From an uncultured Verrucomicrobia subdivision 3 bacterium (lineage in GTDB: Bacteria; Verrucomicrobiota; Verrucomicrobiia; Limisphaerales; UBA11358), in contig CAIQKM010000089.1 of NCBI GenBank assembly GCA_903872345.1, positions 1 to 58,294 of the forward strand: DNA of 58,294 nt. The letters are read 5' to 3'. The notes beneath the pieces are model-generated. The model saw only the letters and a program-made list of their open reading frames with translations. It was not told the origin of the DNA and made no database searches. Shown one piece after another: positions 26,492 to 35,203 of the stretch. Numbering within the stretch: position 1 is the stretch's first letter; each line of letters starts with the position of its first letter. Made by a program: the position numbers and the translations under genes.

Positions 26492-27133
26492 ATGAAAAAA
26501 TTGAAAAAAACCAATCCCATCCGGGTCATGCTGGTGGACGACCATCCGGCCTTCCGCAAGGGCATGGCCGCGCTCATCGAAAGCGAGCCCGATCTTTCCG
26601 TCGTGGCCGAGACCGGCGACGGCCGCGATGCGCTGCAAGTCTATCGCGCCAAAAAGCCCGATGTCGTGCTCATGGATTTGCGCCTGCCCGGCCTCGGCGG
26701 CGTCGAAGCCACCCTCGCCATCCGCAAGGAATTTCCCGACGCCCGCGTGATCGTGCTCACCACGTTTGACACGGACGAGGACATCTTCCGCGCCATCCAG
26801 TCCGGCGCCAAATCCTATCTCCTCAAGGACACGCCCGACGACGAGCTGGCCACCGCCATTCGCGGCGTGCATGCCGGCAAACAGATTCTCTCCGATAAAC
26901 TTTCCCGCCGTCTGGCCGAACGCCAGCAGCGCCCCGAGCTTACCCAGCGCGAAATGGACGTCCTGCAAATGCTCATCAAAGGCCGCAGCAACCGCGAGAT
27001 CGGCACCGCCCTCTTCCTCTGCGAAGACACCGTCAAGGCCCACTTCAAAACCCTGTTCGCCAAACTCAAAGTCCAGGACCGCACCGAAGCCGCCATCAGC
27101 GCCATCCGCCACGGCATTGTGCATTTGGATTGA
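26492..27133 (+). CDS. NarL/FixJ-type (LuxR HTH) response regulator
   Basis: A 213-residue DNA-binding regulator. The receiver domain (9-125) has the acidic pair DD at 16-17, phospho-acceptor Asp62 (VVLMDLRLPG), Thr in VLTTFD and Lys in YLLKDTP. The C-terminal LuxR helix-turn-helix is ELTQREMDVLQMLIKGRSNREIG then ALFLCEDTVKAHFKTLFAKL. The cognate kinase is directly upstream. ATG at 26492 places the lysine-rich MKKLKKTNPIRVMLVDD start; a GTG nine codons earlier (26465) is the alternative. The palindrome at 26440-26459 lies just upstream and fits its family's binding mode. Confidence 0.93.
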   Translation: MKKLKKTNPIRVMLVDDHPAFRKGMAALIESEPDLSVVAETGDGRDALQVYRAKKPDVVLMDLRLPGLGGVEATLAIRKEFPDARVIVLTTFDTDEDIFRAIQSGAKSYLLKDTPDDELATAIRGVHAGKQILSDKLSRRLAERQQRPELTQREMDVLQMLIKGRSNREIGTALFLCEDTVKAHFKTLFAKLKVQDRTEAAISAIRHGIVHLD

Positions 27134-27174
27134 ACCGGGCGTATCCTGCCACTGCCCCGGAACCGTCCGCCGTT

Positions 27175-27286
27175 CGGAGCGCCGGCTTGTAGCCGGCTTT
27201 GCGCGTCCATGCCGGCGAAACGGTTGGAAAGTAACAATCGTGTACGATCAACGTAAGTTGTACGCCGGTCGCAGACCGGCGCTCCG
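27175..27286. repeat. REPIN, family A variant (GCCGGC stems)
   Basis: The outer arms are CGGAGCGCCGGC and GCCGGCGCTCCG-like, 112 bp overall. The left arm holds an inner hairpin GCCGGC-TTGTA-GCCGGC, the right GCCGGT-CGCAG-ACCGGC. The architecture equals the other family A pairs, but both inner stems have changed in a base-pair-preserving way. Confidence 0.75.
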
Positions 27287-27380
27287 GGGGCAGTGCGGGG
27301 AATGCGCCCCCCAACTGCCCACCCCGGTGAATGCATTTGCCCCGCTCCGCCGTCTTTGTTAGCGTCACCACCCAATTAAG

Positions 27381-30300
27381 ATGATTCTCATGGCCGCAAT
27401 AATTAGAATGTTGGCCGCCCGGTCAACATGGATCCTGCTGACCACCATTTTCGCGCTGTCGGCTTTTGCCGCCCCCGCCGGCGAAACCGCCGAGTGGCGT
27501 GATAAAATGCAAGCCATCGTGCCGCAGGGCTACTTGTGCCATTACACCACCAACGCCATCACCGTAGATGGCCGGCTGGATGACGCCGCCTGGGCCCAAG
27601 TTCCCTGGACCGCCAACTTCGTGGACATCGTCGGCGCCGCCAAACCCGCGCCTCGTTTTCATACCCGCGCCAAGCTGCTCTGGGATGACAACTACCTCTA
27701 CATCGCCGCCGAACTCGAGGAGCCTCACGTCTGGGCCACCCTCACCAATCACGACAGCGTCATCTTCCGCGACCCCGATTTTGAAGTGTTCATGGACCCG
27801 CAGGGCAGCACCCATAATTACTACGAGTTCGAGATCAACGCCCTCAACACGAGCTGGGATTTACGACTCGATAAACCCTACCTCGACCACGGCACCCCGC
27901 ACAATGAATGGGACATTCCCGGCCTGAAAACCGCCGTGTCGGTTCAGGGCACGCTCAACAACCCATCGGATGTGGATCATGGTTGGACCGTCGAAATCGC
28001 CTTCCCGTGGTCGGTGCTGGGCGGCTATGCCCGGCATCCTGGTGCGCCCGCCGAAGGCGAACAATGGCGAATCGACTTCTCCCGCGTCGAATGGCAGATC
28101 ACCACCACCAACGGCACCGAGCAAAAACTGCCCGACACATCCGAGGATAACTGGGTCTGGTCGCCCATGGGCGTTGTGGATATGCACCGCCCGGAGATGT
28201 GGGGCCAGTTGCAATTCACCCGCCAGCCCGCTGGCACGGAAACGGCCATTACCCCCATCCCCGGCAAAACCGCCCGCGATCTGGCGCTGGAGCTCTACCA
28301 TCGCCAGCGCAATTTCGCCAATGATCACGGGCACTGGGCCCAAACCCTGGCCGAACTCGGTTGGCAACCTTTTTTTGCCGTGCCCGCCGATGTGGAAATG
28401 CCCGTCCTCACACCCACCCGCGATGGCTTCGCCGGCGCCGTCCCCTTTCAGGATGCCACCGGCCAGCACGTGTGGCGCATTCGCCAGGACCGTCTGCTGG
28501 TGCTGGATGCCGATCTGCCCGTGGAATCCGATACCCTCGTCGCCCTCGCCGGCGCCGTCCACGGCGATCCCGGCCGCCGCGCCGCGTGGTTTCTCGTGGA
28601 CAATATGCCGCCTGCCGATCGCGGTGTTCTCGGTGCCGAATTTCTGCTGACCAACATTGACCTCGCCTTGACCGCGCGCAAAACCTTCCCCTGGGCGCGC
28701 ACTGTTCCCGAGCCGCTCTTTCTGAACGACGTCCTCCCCTATGCCTCGCTGGATGAACCCCGCGACGAATGGCGTCCCGATTTCTTCCGCCTCGCCAGCG
28801 AACTGGTTAAAGGTTGCAAAAACGCCACCGAAGCCGCGCAAGCATTGAACCGCGATTTGTTCAAACGCGTGAACGTGCATTACAACACCGCCCGCAAGCG
28901 CAACAACCAAAGCCCCGCCGAATCCATCGCCCAGGGCAAGGCCACCTGCACCGGCCTTTCCATCATCCTCGTGGATGCCTGCCGCGCCGTGGGCATTCCC
29001 GCCCGCATCGCCGGCGTGCCCTCGTGGGCGCACAAGGAAGGCAACCATACCTGGGTGGAATTCTGGGATGGCGACTGGCATTTCCTCGGCGCCGATGAGT
29101 ACAACGCCCAAGGCCCCGACCAATGCTGGTTCAATACCGATGCCGCCCGTACCGTCACCGGCACCGATCCGCTCAACCAGGTCTACGCCACCAGTTGGCG
29201 TCGCACCGGCACTTATTTCCCGCTCGCCTGGAACCCGGATTCCCATGATGTCCCCGGCCTGAAAGTATCGTACCGCTACGCCGCGCTGGCCCCGTCCGCC
29301 AGTCCCGCCTTCAAACTCGTTCACGTGCGCCTGCGCGAAAACGCCACCGGCCCGCGCATCGTCGCCCGCGTGGAACTGCGCTCCGCCGATGATGCGCTGC
29401 TCGCCGCCGATCAATCGCGTCCCGAAACCGCCGACCTCAACGACATGCCCGAATTCAAGCTGCCCGATGAAGCCGTCCGTGTCGCCCTCCGCGTGGTGCG
29501 CGGCTCCGAAGCCCGCGAGAGCATCATCCCCTGTGCCGCCTGCGCCCGCGCGCAAACCTTTGACCTCAATTGGGACCAGCTCACGCCCGTCTCCACGAAT
29601 CTCCTTACGGCCGAAGCCTGGCTCGCCCGCCCCGAGGCGGAACGCGGCACCGCCCCGGACCTCTCCCTCACCCGCGCCGAAGCCCGCCAGCTCACCGCGC
29701 TCGCCTGGAGCCAGCTCCGCTCGGCCGCCACCAATGCCGCCGCCGCCGAACTGGCCGCCAAACGCGTCACCATCGGCGATTATACTATGAAGTGGCTGGA
29801 AAAAACCTTTGGCGACACCCCCTTCGGCCAGCGCAGCCTGTGGATCACCCTGCACGGCGGCGGTCAGGCCACCACCGAGGAAAATGACCTCAACTGGAAA
29901 GGCTATTACGGTCGCTACGAATTTCCCCCGGGCAGCATCAATGTCGCCCCCCGCGCCCCCGTGGACGCTTGGAACATGTGGTTTGTTCAACCCGTGGACG
30001 GTCTCCTCGACCGCCTCATTGCGGACATGGTCACCACGCGCGGCGTGGACCCGAACCAGGTTTACCTCATCGGCTATTCCGCCGGCGGCGACGGCGTCTA
30101 CCAACTCGCGCCCCGCCTCGCCGACCGTTTTGCCGCCGCCACCATGTGCGCCGGCCATCCCAACCAGTCCACCCCCGAAGGGCTCCGCAACCTGCCGTTC
30201 TTCCTCTACATGGGCGGCGACGATACCGCCTACAATCGCAATACCGTCGTGCGGCAATACAGCGCCAAAATCGATGTCCTCCAAGCCGCCGACCCCGCCG

Positions 30301-30737
30301 GCTATGTCCACCGCTGCACCGTGTATCCCGGCCTCCAGCACAACATGCAGGGCCGCGAAGCCGAGACCATCCCCCGCATGCTCGCCTGCCGCCGCGCCAC
30401 CTGGCCCGCCCGCGTCGTCTGGAAGCAGGACTCCGACGTCACGCATTCCCGCTTCTACTGGCTCGCCAGCCCCGCCGACGCCATCCACCCCAACGAAATT
30501 ATCGCCGCCCACGTCACTGGCCAGACCATCACCCTGGAAACCCCCGCCACCGGCCGCGTCATCCTGCGCCTGTCCGACGACCTCCTCGACCTCGACAAAA
30601 CCATCGAAGTCATGGCCGGCCCCCGCCTGATCTTCTCCGGCAAAGTCCCGCGCACCCTTACCGCCATCACCACCTCCCTCACCGAACGCGCCGATCCCGA
30701 CACGGTTGCCACCGTCCTGCTGCCGCTCAGTTGGTGA
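27381..30737 (+). CDS. Secreted CBM9-like / transglutaminase-like / alpha-beta hydrolase fusion
   Basis: A 1118-residue secreted protein with three recognisable parts. After a signal peptide (hydrophobic to ~31) comes a CBM9-type carbohydrate-binding domain (~50-290; ITVDGRLDDAAWAQ, then DDNYLYIAAELEEPHVWATL, then FEVFMDPQGSTHNYYEFEINA). A transglutaminase-like core follows with Cys523 (KATCTGLS), His556 (NHTWVEFW) and Asp572 (LGADEYN). The C-terminal part (~805-1070) is an esterase-like alpha/beta hydrolase with LHGGG oxyanion loop, nucleophile Ser900 in GYSAGGDGV and His987 in GLQHNMQ. The combination suggests work on decorated polysaccharide or glycopeptide. It lies downstream of the two-component pair, separated by a REPIN. 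ATG at 27381; a second ATG three codons later. Confidence 0.82.
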   Translation: MILMAAIIRMLAARSTWILLTTIFALSAFAAPAGETAEWRDKMQAIVPQGYLCHYTTNAITVDGRLDDAAWAQVPWTANFVDIVGAAKPAPRFHTRAKLLWDDNYLYIAAELEEPHVWATLTNHDSVIFRDPDFEVFMDPQGSTHNYYEFEINALNTSWDLRLDKPYLDHGTPHNEWDIPGLKTAVSVQGTLNNPSDVDHGWTVEIAFPWSVLGGYARHPGAPAEGEQWRIDFSRVEWQITTTNGTEQKLPDTSEDNWVWSPMGVVDMHRPEMWGQLQFTRQPAGTETAITPIPGKTARDLALELYHRQRNFANDHGHWAQTLAELGWQPFFAVPADVEMPVLTPTRDGFAGAVPFQDATGQHVWRIRQDRLLVLDADLPVESDTLVALAGAVHGDPGRRAAWFLVDNMPPADRGVLGAEFLLTNIDLALTARKTFPWARTVPEPLFLNDVLPYASLDEPRDEWRPDFFRLASELVKGCKNATEAAQALNRDLFKRVNVHYNTARKRNNQSPAESIAQGKATCTGLSIILVDACRAVGIPARIAGVPSWAHKEGNHTWVEFWDGDWHFLGADEYNAQGPDQCWFNTDAARTVTGTDPLNQVYATSWRRTGTYFPLAWNPDSHDVPGLKVSYRYAALAPSASPAFKLVHVRLRENATGPRIVARVELRSADDALLAADQSRPETADLNDMPEFKLPDEAVRVALRVVRGSEARESIIPCAACARAQTFDLNWDQLTPVSTNLLTAEAWLARPEAERGTAPDLSLTRAEARQLTALAWSQLRSAATNAAAAELAAKRVTIGDYTMKWLEKTFGDTPFGQRSLWITLHGGGQATTEENDLNWKGYYGRYEFPPGSINVAPRAPVDAWNMWFVQPVDGLLDRLIADMVTTRGVDPNQVYLIGYSAGGDGVYQLAPRLADRFAAATMCAGHPNQSTPEGLRNLPFFLYMGGDDTAYNRNTVVRQYSAKIDVLQAADPAGYVHRCTVYPGLQHNMQGREAETIPRMLACRRATWPARVVWKQDSDVTHSRFYWLASPADAIHPNEIIAAHVTGQTITLETPATGRVILRLSDDLLDLDKTIEVMAGPRLIFSGKVPRTLTAITTSLTERADPDTVATVLLPLSW

Positions 30738-31230
30738 AACTCACCCGGCGGGACACAAAATTTAAAAACGGGGCACGAATCGAAGACGCATCGCCTTTTC
30801 GACGGAGCGCGGTTTGAGAAAACCGCGCTCCGCAGCAAAAGCCGAAGCGGGTCTGCCCCGCGCTCCCCTGGCGAATTGCCACCCCACTCTTCCGAGGATT
30901 GAAAACCCGCAAAGTTATAGCCCAGGCAGAAGCGAGCCCGCGAGCGAGGCCAGGGTATTCCCCCGCAAAATTCACCCTCCCTGAAAGGGAGGCACCCCAT
31001 CGGCCGCTCGCCCATAATATCCCAACCACAAATAAAGCCCGCCCCGCCATACTCCCGCTCCCCGGCAGGGGAGCCAATGGGCTTGCCCGGTTAATAATCT
31101 AGGTGGACAAGGTTAAACCACTCTTACTAGGGTCGCATTAAGTGAAAGCGTTAGCCTGCCAAGGTGGCCAGTTCGCAACTCGTTTGTATGTTAGGCCGCA
31201 CCCATACGATTATTTTTGCGGTAATCTATA
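30738..31230. other. Non-coding gap containing several strong hairpins
   Basis: No gene is seen. Beside the terminator-like stem at 30803-30832 there are perfect small hairpins at 30976-30992 (CCTCCCT-GAA-AGGGAGG) and 31057-31074 (GCTCCCC-GGCA-GGGGAGC). The left part is GC-rich and the right part turns AT-rich toward the nuclease-like gene. Confidence 0.6.
30803..30832. terminator. Perfect 13-bp stem-loop after the fusion gene
   Basis: CGGAGCGCGGTTT and AAACCGCGCTCCG pair perfectly around GAGA, 65 bases after the stop at 30737. The outer sequence is the same as the family A REP arm (CGGAGCGCGG), so it may be a REP derivative acting as terminator. Confidence 0.6.
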
Positions 31231-32457
31231 CTATCCATTTATTACGGTCAAAAAGGTGGATATATCTGAAAAACCATCAAAAACACCAACCGTTGAAAAT
31301 AGGCTATCGACTAAAGACACACGTTTTTCGGGGTTTGCACGAGTCTCAAGAAACAGGCCAAGCAATTGGGTGGTTGTTATGAGACAGTGCTCACGCTGGA
31401 ATGAATATTTCAACATTTGATGGGGGAATGCGGGTTCAATTCTAGCCAGAAGTGGGGTTTCACAATAGGCATTAATCACCAAAATGCCTTTGGGATTAAT
31501 TTCTCTTTGTTCCTTAGTCCCGGCTACCCATTTTTCTAATTGGGCAGCATCCGCTTCTGCAGCGGAACCTTTTTTGCCTTTCACTTCCACGACAGCCAGC
31601 TTTCCATTAAACTCAACAATAATATCATCTCTACCAGGATCCCCGGGCTGAGCATTTGCACCAATCTGGCGAAATATATCCATGACCGCATGCGCGAGAA
31701 CATCCCCTTTAGCTGTGAAAAGAATCTTAAGTTTATTTTCTGCAGCTAATTCATGATTTTTCTCGGCAATTAGCTGTAAAATAGAGTCTTTTTGCTGATT
31801 AAGCTTTATCAAATCATCATTTAGTTTGATTTCACTTTGCCACCCATAGTGAGCGCTCCAAGTCGGCAAACAAAAATCAGAAGTTTGTGGATTTAGCTGA
31901 TCAATCAGTTTGGTGAGGGCAATAATAAACCAATTGCAAACTTGTTTATAGCTCGCCGATCTAGTATCGCCATCCCATTTCAACCAAGGAAGCAAAATTA
32001 AATGGCCTTTTCCATGCTTAACTAATTCAGCAACTGACCATTCAGGCTTATCTTTGACAAAAGCAAATGTTTCACCATTTCCACCGTTCCAATATGCACG
32101 ATATTCCATGCTTTCTTTTATCGACACCCAAAATTCATTTAGCATGTTAGAACCCTTGAACGCCATTCGCTTCCCATGACTCTGAACTGGATTTACATCT
32201 GCGACCGGGAGTAAAATCTCGAATTGAAATTGTTCAACAAAAACTACAACGACCCTTCCTAAAGTCATTATTTCAGATAATTCATTTTTGCGTCTTTCCA
32301 TCATGAACGGGTAAATATGACCTGTATGTTGCAATCTGACTAAGCCTTCAAAATCAATTATCACCGCATCAAAATCCAAGAGTGATTGCGCTGAAGTGAA
32401 CTCTACATTTTTAACCGTGGGATGCGCAAACTCTCTTCCAATGCAGCATATATTCAT
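31231..32457 (-). CDS. Orphan PD-(D/E)XK nuclease-like protein
   Basis: A 408-residue protein, clearly AT-rich compared with its surroundings. I do not recognise the whole family. The N-terminal ~185 residues have an alternating strand/helix pattern (FDAVIIDFEGLV, LGRVVVVFVEQF, GKGHLILLPWLKW) like a flavodoxin-like or amidotransferase-like fold. Residues ~211-242 look like a coiled coil. The C-terminal part carries PD-(D/E)XK spacing: D277/D278 in GRDDIIVEF, then E291-x-K293 in AVVEVKGKKG. This resembles restriction-type or DNA-sensing nucleases. Start chosen at 32457 (MNICCIGREF); the frame is open further upstream with no plausible protein. No methylase or partner gene is beside it. Confidence 0.7.
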   Translation of the reverse strand: MNICCIGREFAHPTVKNVEFTSAQSLLDFDAVIIDFEGLVRLQHTGHIYPFMMERRKNELSEIMTLGRVVVVFVEQFQFEILLPVADVNPVQSHGKRMAFKGSNMLNEFWVSIKESMEYRAYWNGGNGETFAFVKDKPEWSVAELVKHGKGHLILLPWLKWDGDTRSASYKQVCNWFIIALTKLIDQLNPQTSDFCLPTWSAHYGWQSEIKLNDDLIKLNQQKDSILQLIAEKNHELAAENKLKILFTAKGDVLAHAVMDIFRQIGANAQPGDPGRDDIIVEFNGKLAVVEVKGKKGSAAEADAAQLEKWVAGTKEQREINPKGILVINAYCETPLLARIEPAFPHQMLKYSFQREHCLITTTQLLGLFLETRANPEKRVSLVDSLFSTVGVFDGFSDISTFLTVING

Positions 32458-32926
32458 ATAAATATTCGGCTTAGACTTTTGATTTTTGGCGTTGTTTGTT
32501 TGTATTAGAAACCATGCAATCAAAGGGAGATTGCCCGGTTCAGGTTTGCTTTCAAGCTTTAAGCACCTGCGAACTAAGACAACCAATACATGGCAACCCG
32601 GGCTTTTCCCCTTCATCCCTCTCCATCCTTCGAAAATTATTTTAAAAACGCCCTCAGCCATAATGCGTCTTTATCGTTAAAACATTGGCTTTTTCCCGAA
32701 TTTAGGAAATTTTCCCGCGACTTTTCCACCCGACCCAATTTCCACCCAATGTTTACGCGGGTTTCATTAAATCAGTTTTCCTAAAATTGCCAAATTTTAA
32801 ATTTTTTACCCCGTTTTTCCCCAATAACCACGGCCCTCCCACCCGAGTGCGCTGTGAGCGCATATTATTTTTCAAGAGACCTGCCATAATCAGCCAAAAA
32901 CCCATGAACCAACCACCGCCTCCCAT

Positions 32927-33040
32927 CGGAGCGCGGGTCTGTGACCCGCAGCAATGTCCAACTAGCAGACCGTGCCCGCGTACAACTAACCCCGGCCGCC
33001 GGCCTGGCCATCCTGCTACGCTTCACCGAACCGCGCTCCG
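32927..33040. repeat. REPIN, family A, 114 bp
   Basis: The left arm contains the hairpin CGGGT-CTGTG-ACCCG after CGGAGCG; the right arm ends in CGCGCTCCG with a degenerate inner hairpin. The element is the same length as 57874-57987 and aligns without gaps to that element's reverse complement, including the spacer between the arms. Confidence 0.85.
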
Positions 33041-33077
33041 CCCGCACAACCGCGCCTCCGGCGCGCGCCCGTCCCGC

Positions 33078-33128
33078 GTAGCGGCGGGCATCCTGCCTGC
33101 CGTAGAGCCGGCGCTTCCAGCCCGGCGG
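33078..33128. repeat. Family B hairpin arm (GTAG type)
   Basis: GTAGC is followed by GGCGGGC-ATCCT-GCCTGCC and then by a conserved tail that ends near CCAGCCCGGCGG. The same arm occurs twice, inverted, at 48133-48298. Confidence 0.7.
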
Positions 33129-33349
33129 CTCCCGCTCCCGTTTTACATACAGCCCCTCTCAGGCCTGTGGTGCATATTTGCCCAACCAGGCGGACGCACA
33201 GGATTCTGATCCATTGCACAAGTATGAACCCCTCATTTCATTGGCAAATTGATGAGGAGTCTTGTAGTTTTGGGCTGCGCGGGACACAAAGGCGGGATAC
33301 AAAGTCAAAACATCCGCTCAAAATATTTGCAAGTCATTGATTATCAAAT

Positions 33350-33437
33350 GCCGGTGTGGCGAAATGGCAGACGCACAGGACTTAAAATCCTGGGACCATA
33401 AAAAGTCGTGTGGGTTCGAGTCCCACCACCGGCACCA
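33350..33437 (+). tRNA. tRNA-Leu (anticodon TAA)
   Basis: GCCGGTG (33350-33356) pairs with CACCGGC (33427-33433), followed by discriminator A and an encoded CCA. The anticodon loop is CTTAAAA, giving anticodon TAA. The long variable arm and the D-loop GGCAGACGC pattern are those of a class II tRNA-Leu; GGTTCGAGTCC forms the T arm. The next gene starts 19 bases after the CCA. Confidence 0.96.
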
Positions 33438-33456
33438 CTTCAATATTATTCTGATT

Positions 33457-34953
33457 ATGAAGACCCAATGCCGGATGATTTGCGTTTTGATGGTTTGGCT
33501 GCTGGCGGTCCAGACCGGAGTGCGGGCGGAGGTGGCTTTGCCGGTAGCGCCGTTGTCGGGCGGTGCCGGCGGGGCGGTCCAGAGCGGTTTTACGGATGCG
33601 GCGGCCTTCGGCTTTTCACCGGTGGCGAGCGGGGTGGAGAACACGAAGGCATTACAGCGGGCGGCGGATCAGGGAGGCACGATCGTGGTGGGGCGACCAG
33701 GCATTTATCCGGTGGCGGGGACGGTTTATCTGGGCAGCCACACGTCGCTGATTTTTGGGAGCGGGGTGTTTTTGAAGAAGGTGGCGGAGCAGGGGCCGTT
33801 TTCGCATGTGCTGCTGAACAAAGGGGCGATCACGCGGACGTATGACGAGGGGATTACGGTGGAGGGTTTGCAGATCATCGTGAACGGGGTGGATGCGCGC
33901 ATGTTCAAGGAGGCTTACGGTTTGCACGGGCAACTGGCTTTCTTTTACGTGAAGGATTTGGTCATCCGGCATTTTCGGTGTCTGGATCTCGGCCGGTGGC
34001 AGTATGGGATTCAAGTATGTACGTTTGAGGATTTGCTGATTGATGATGTGATCATCAAGGGGTTGAAGGACGGAGTGCATCTGGGTTGCGGCCGGCGGTT
34101 CACGATCCGGCACGGGGTGTTTCAGACGGCAGATGACGCCGTGGCGCTCAATGCGCACGATTATGCGGTGGGCAATCCGGAGTTGGGCTGGATCGAGGAT
34201 GGCGTGGTGGAGGATTGTCACGATCTCGCGGACGCGGGCAAGCCGCTGGGCTTTTTCTGCCGGATTCTGGCGGGGGCGTGGGTGGATTGGCGGCCGGGCA
34301 TGGAGGTGCAGCAATCGGACACGGTGGTGTCGGACGGGCGGCTTTACCGGGTGCAGGCGAAGCCGGACGGGACGACGTACAAGTCGCTCACCCAACCCAA
34401 ACATACCAGTGGATCGCAGGTGCTGGACGGCGTTAATTGGGGCGTGGTGCAGACGAACGTGACGTACACGGCGGGCGTACGGAACGTGGTGTTCCGCGAT
34501 ATTTTTCTGGAGAAACCGCGCACGGCGTTTTCGATTCACTTCGACAATGGCAAGTACAGCCGGTCGTATTATCCCGGGGCGGCGATTCCGATGCAGCAGC
34601 AACTGGTGTTTGACGGCATCCGGGTGTTGTATCCGCAGAAGACAGATTTTCTGGCGGTGGGCACGCCGGTGGATGTGGTGACGATTCTAAACTCCAGCTT
34701 CCGGAACAATACGATTGAGTTTCATGGCAACCGGGCGATGCCGGATTATTTGAAGACGAAGGTGAATCTCATCGGCTGCGTCTTTCGCGAGCCGGGCACG
34801 CTGGACCTGCTGGTGAACAGCGTGCCGAAGAAGGTGGTGACGCTGAAGACGACCGCGAGCGTGGCGGTGGCGGAAGATTTTAAGGCGCGGGTGGTGCCGG
34901 GAGAAGGGAAGATTGCTGTGGAGTCGGATTTGCCGGGGCTGGGGAAGAATTAG
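33457..34953 (+). CDS. Secreted GH28-like (pectin-lyase fold) protein
   Basis: A 498-residue protein with a signal peptide (MKTQCRMICVLMVWLLAVQT, cleavage near VRA). Residues ~50-450 form a right-handed beta-helix of the polygalacturonase type: N-terminal TKALQRAADQGGTIVVGRPG, DGVHLGCGRRFTIRHG, and the GH28-like acidic pair in TADDAVALNAHDY. The canonical GH28 NTD and RIK motifs are not obvious, so substrate and even catalytic competence are uncertain. It may act on pectin-like or other acidic glycans. The start is ATG at 33457, because the longer frame runs through the tRNA. Confidence 0.8.
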   Translation: MKTQCRMICVLMVWLLAVQTGVRAEVALPVAPLSGGAGGAVQSGFTDAAAFGFSPVASGVENTKALQRAADQGGTIVVGRPGIYPVAGTVYLGSHTSLIFGSGVFLKKVAEQGPFSHVLLNKGAITRTYDEGITVEGLQIIVNGVDARMFKEAYGLHGQLAFFYVKDLVIRHFRCLDLGRWQYGIQVCTFEDLLIDDVIIKGLKDGVHLGCGRRFTIRHGVFQTADDAVALNAHDYAVGNPELGWIEDGVVEDCHDLADAGKPLGFFCRILAGAWVDWRPGMEVQQSDTVVSDGRLYRVQAKPDGTTYKSLTQPKHTSGSQVLDGVNWGVVQTNVTYTAGVRNVVFRDIFLEKPRTAFSIHFDNGKYSRSYYPGAAIPMQQQLVFDGIRVLYPQKTDFLAVGTPVDVVTILNSSFRNNTIEFHGNRAMPDYLKTKVNLIGCVFREPGTLDLLVNSVPKKVVTLKTTASVAVAEDFKARVVPGEGKIAVESDLPGLGKN

Positions 34954-35019
34954 GGAAACATCCAACCGTCCAACAGCGAACCGTATGGAACTCAAAAGCC
35001 TGGCCAACCCACCAGCGAA

Positions 35020-35130
35020 TTTGGAGTGCGGGGGCAGAGCGTAGCGGCGACCCCGCTTTGGAAAGACGGGTCGCCAGATTCGCGAGTGGGAAAGCGCCGT
35101 CGCCGCTTCGCTTTGCCGGCGCAGTCCAAA
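35020..35130. repeat. Family E inverted hairpin pair with compensatory changes
   Basis: The left arm (35020-35059) and the reverse complement of the right arm (35091-35130) share TTTGGA, GCG, AGCGGCGA and CGCTTT. The left inner stem is GCGGGG/CCCCGC, the right GCGCCG/CGGCGC: both strands of the stem have changed together. Confidence 0.75.
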
Positions 35131-35203
35131 ATGACCGTGGGCGCGCGTGAACGGACTTAATCGCCGCGCGTCAATCGTAAATCGTAAATAAAAAATCCCG
35201 AAA

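Larger units (their letters stand above)
32458..33349. other. Non-coding gap with AT-rich DNA, a REPIN and a REP arm
   Basis: The left part (to ~32830) is AT-rich and continues the composition of the nuclease-like gene. A complete family A REPIN lies at 32927-33040 and a family B arm at 33078-33128. I see no gene in the rest; the right end is the leader of tRNA-Leu. Confidence 0.6.

Noticed and set aside
24130..26577. A long open frame (over 800 codons) on the minus strand opposite the sensor kinase
   Set aside because: It is antisense to a gene with full kinase motifs, is full of Gly, Arg and His low-complexity sequence, and has no recognisable domain; it results from high GC content and codon bias.
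27861..30512. An 880-codon minus-strand frame opposite the CBM9-transglutaminase-esterase gene
   Set aside because: The plus-strand gene has a signal peptide and three sets of catalytic residues; the antisense frame is Gly/Ala/Val-rich shadow.
33337..33456. An N-terminal extension of the GH28-like protein
   Set aside because: The extra 40 codons run through the tRNA-Leu gene; the ATG at 33457 gives a proper signal peptide.
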